Of a stretch of DNA of 64,000 nt, positions 62,555 to 64,000 are shown one piece after another (the stretch's first letter is position 1; each line of letters begins with the position of its first letter). The notes beneath the pieces are model-generated. The model searched no databases, was not told the origin of the DNA, and worked only from the letters and a program-made list of their open reading frames with translations. A program made the translations under genes and the position numbers. This DNA is from Anoplopoma fimbria. Taxonomy: Eukaryota; Chordata; Actinopteri; Perciformes; Anoplopomatidae. Location: contig NC_072470.1 in the NCBI RefSeq assembly GCF_027596085.1, positions 5,749,287 through 5,813,286 on the forward strand, read 5' to 3'.

Positions 62555-63250
62555 TTAAAAGGAATAGTTCACTTGCTGTCTGGACGAGAGTGAGCTGATA
62601 GACCGTTCCACCCTCGTATGTGTTGACTATGAAGCTACAGCCAGGCTGATTAGCTTAGTTTAGCATTAGGAGTGGGAATCGAGAACCATTTGAAGTTGAG
62701 AATAATTTCCAAATTGTAAAATCCATCCAAAGCGTTTGACTCCGAGGTCATGAATTCCTTTTATTTGTCCCGGCATGTTTTCATGACAGTTGCACCCAGT
62801 TTGATACTTGGATCAAGCCTATTACCTTTTGAAAAGCAATTGTAATTTATTCAAATTTATGTAAGTATTTTTCTAAAGACATTTTATATTTTATTTTACC
62901 AGTCAGTTTTATATTTGTTTACAAGTTAGTCTGAGAACCTGTGTAGGCCTACTTTAATTACACAAATACATTGATCAGGAATCAATAAGGAAATCAATTA
63001 AAAATCTTACCAATAAGAAAAAATCAATAAGGTTTTGGCATCAATAAAATCAATCAATTCCATACTTAGCATAAAGACTGGAAATGGGGGGAAACTGCTT
63101 GCCTGGCTCTGTTTAAGGTAAATAAACCTTCCAACCAGCACCTTTAAAAACTGACTTCACATTTACCATACAGTAAACACATGGTATTGATCTTCATGTC
63201 TAACTCTCGGCAGGAAAACCAATAAGCCGGTTTCCCAAGTCTGAAATTCC
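62555..63250. repeat. Palindromic fish MITE-like element (copy 3), split
   Basis: Starts TTAAAAGGAATAGTTCAC, passes through CGAGAGTGAGCTGATAGAC and GAAGCTACAGCCAGGCTGAT to TTTAGCAT. There it is interrupted, and it resumes with AAAGACTGGAAATGGGGGGA, CTTGCCTGGCTCTGTTTAAG, CCAGCACCTTTAAA, GGTATTGATCTTCATGTCTA and ACTCTCGGCAGGAAAACCAA, ending near TTTCCCAAGTCTGAAATTCC. In the intact family both ends are inverted copies of each other. Here the left arm is complete and the right arm has lost the TGCTAAGCTAA part. The host element without the insertion would be about 290 bp. Confidence 0.75.
62667..63064. mobile_element. hAT-like non-autonomous insertion, 398 bp, inside copy 3
   Basis: The insertion begins TAGGAGTGGGAATCGAGAAC and ends ATCAATCAATTCCATA plus C. 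The reverse complement of its end (GTATGGAATTGATTGA) partly matches its start (GTGGGAATCGAGA), as expected for decayed terminal inverted repeats. It is flanked by TTTAGCAT (62659-62666) and CTTAGCAT (63065-63072), an 8-bp direct repeat with one mismatch. An 8-bp duplication and a TAGGnGTGGGAATCGA start are characteristic of hAT elements. The interior is AT-rich, with repeated ATCAATAA motifs and no coding potential. Confidence 0.65.
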
Positions 63251-63399
63251 TAAATATTTAACAGGTAGTGAAGGACGGCGCTTTAAAAAAATAGATTTTT
63301 GGAAAAACCATATTCCAGGCTTCAAAAAGTATTTGGATTTTTCAGTGGTTTGAACTGCAAAGGCAACATTAAATCACAAATACAACACTGTGTACCTTC
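63251..63399. other. Non-coding sequence
   Basis: Short unique AT-rich stretch between two repeats. Nothing recognised. Confidence 0.6.
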
Positions 63400-63640
63400 C
63401 CAACAACCATGGATCTTTGTGAAAACGCATACTTTGTCTCTTTACTTTTAGTACGTACTCCAAACAAAGTTCGTACTGTCGGACGCAGTATGCATTGAGT
63501 TGGGACAAACTACTTTGTAACTGCAAATTGAACCTCTTGCTCATTTTTTAGCGTACTGCATTAGACATATTATGTTTTGGGACATACTACATATACTAAA
63601 TAGCATAATAGTATGGGCATTCGAACACATAGTAAACACA
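63400..63640 (-). repeat. Teleost dispersed repeat (TATGGGCATTCG type)
   Basis: Phrases such as GTACGTACTCCAAACAAAG, CGGACGCAGTATGCATTG, TTTTGGGACATACTACATAT, AAATAGCATAATAGTATGGG and CATTCGAACACATAG are characteristic of a fish repeat with reiterated CATACTA/AGTATG motifs. Orientation and edges are uncertain. Confidence 0.5.
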
Positions 63641-64000
63641 ATGTTCAGTACACAACAGTGAGAACCAATGATGTGTTTTTCCTCGGCTAATATACTTTCC
63701 CCTCCGGCCTTTGCCGTTTTCTCCTCCACTTCTTGAAGCAAACCTGCGCCTTTGATTTACCGTATATGCTTGCAAATGCCGCTGTGTAACGCATGCCAGA
63801 CTAAGCCGTGCCAAGTTGGGAGAGCGGGTGTCCAATGCGCTCCAACTGTGTGTGTGTATGCATGATCAGGTTGCCAGCGCTGAGGCTTGGCTCCGAGCAG
63901 GTAATGCCACCGAGAGTGGCAGGTGCACCAGGGGCATTGTCCATCTGGCCATAGTGGGCAGGACAGGTGGTACCAGTCAGCGGTGAGAGACACAGAGAGG
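63641..64000. other. Non-coding or unresolved sequence at window edge
   Basis: The last 240 bases have even composition and an open minus-strand frame of 78 residues (63757-63993) with many Trp, His and Cys. A second minus-strand frame starting ATGGACAATGCC is preceded by an AG. Neither resembles a family I know, and a weak exon or conserved non-coding element cannot be separated without the sequence beyond the edge. Confidence 0.4.

Noticed and set aside
63757..63993. Minus-strand frame with many Trp, His and Cys, possibly an exon
   Set aside because: There is no recognised domain, the splice sites are weak (no good pyrimidine tract), and the window ends here. It is noted as unresolved, not called as a gene.

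Overview
This window looks like non-coding DNA from a ray-finned fish, most likely a percomorph teleost. The evidence is the very high density of long (CA)n/(TG)n microsatellites (27 arrays of at least 25 bp, about 1.6 kb in total) and about a dozen eroded copies of dispersed repeats that I recognise as recurring in teleost genomes, including a tRNA-derived SINE. The repeat identifications rest on memory of recurring fish sequence, not on a database search. No prokaryotic gene organisation is present.

I find no convincing protein-coding exon, RNA gene or promoter. Almost every longer open reading frame is produced by a simple repeat: Cys-Val or Thr-His strings from (TG)n/(CA)n, Tyr-Leu-Ser-Ile/His-Pro-Ser-Ile strings from tetranucleotide arrays, and a 13-residue repeat from a 13-bp minisatellite. 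The window therefore reads as a gene desert or the inside of a very large intron. Several compositionally calm stretches carry TAATTA, octamer-like and related motifs in the style of vertebrate conserved non-coding elements. They are listed as low-confidence regulatory candidates.

Layout: 1-5 kb has three long TG arrays. A precise 13-bp minisatellite of 18 complete units lies at 5.7-5.95 kb. From 6 to 19 kb the sequence is mostly unique and non-coding, with a few CA arrays, a strong enhancer-like candidate at 13.4-13.9 kb and two eroded dispersed repeats. From 19.7 to 25.2 kb there are many simple repeats, including a 412-bp (TATC)n-(CATC)n compound array and two complementary CA/TG pairs. 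From 25.4 to 41.3 kb dispersed teleost repeats are interspersed with unique sequence, including a decayed Penelope-like retroelement at 37.5-38.1 kb. From 41 to 56 kb there are CA arrays, enhancer-like candidates, a hAT-like fragment and the SINE (49.5-49.8 kb). The last 8 kb holds two copies of a palindromic MITE-like element, one of them split by a second, hAT-like insertion flanked by a near-perfect 8-bp duplication.

The most informative items are the Penelope-like pseudogene, the nested insertion, the minisatellite with a bZIP-like core in every unit, and the paired G-quadruplex-capable tracts near 35.1 kb.
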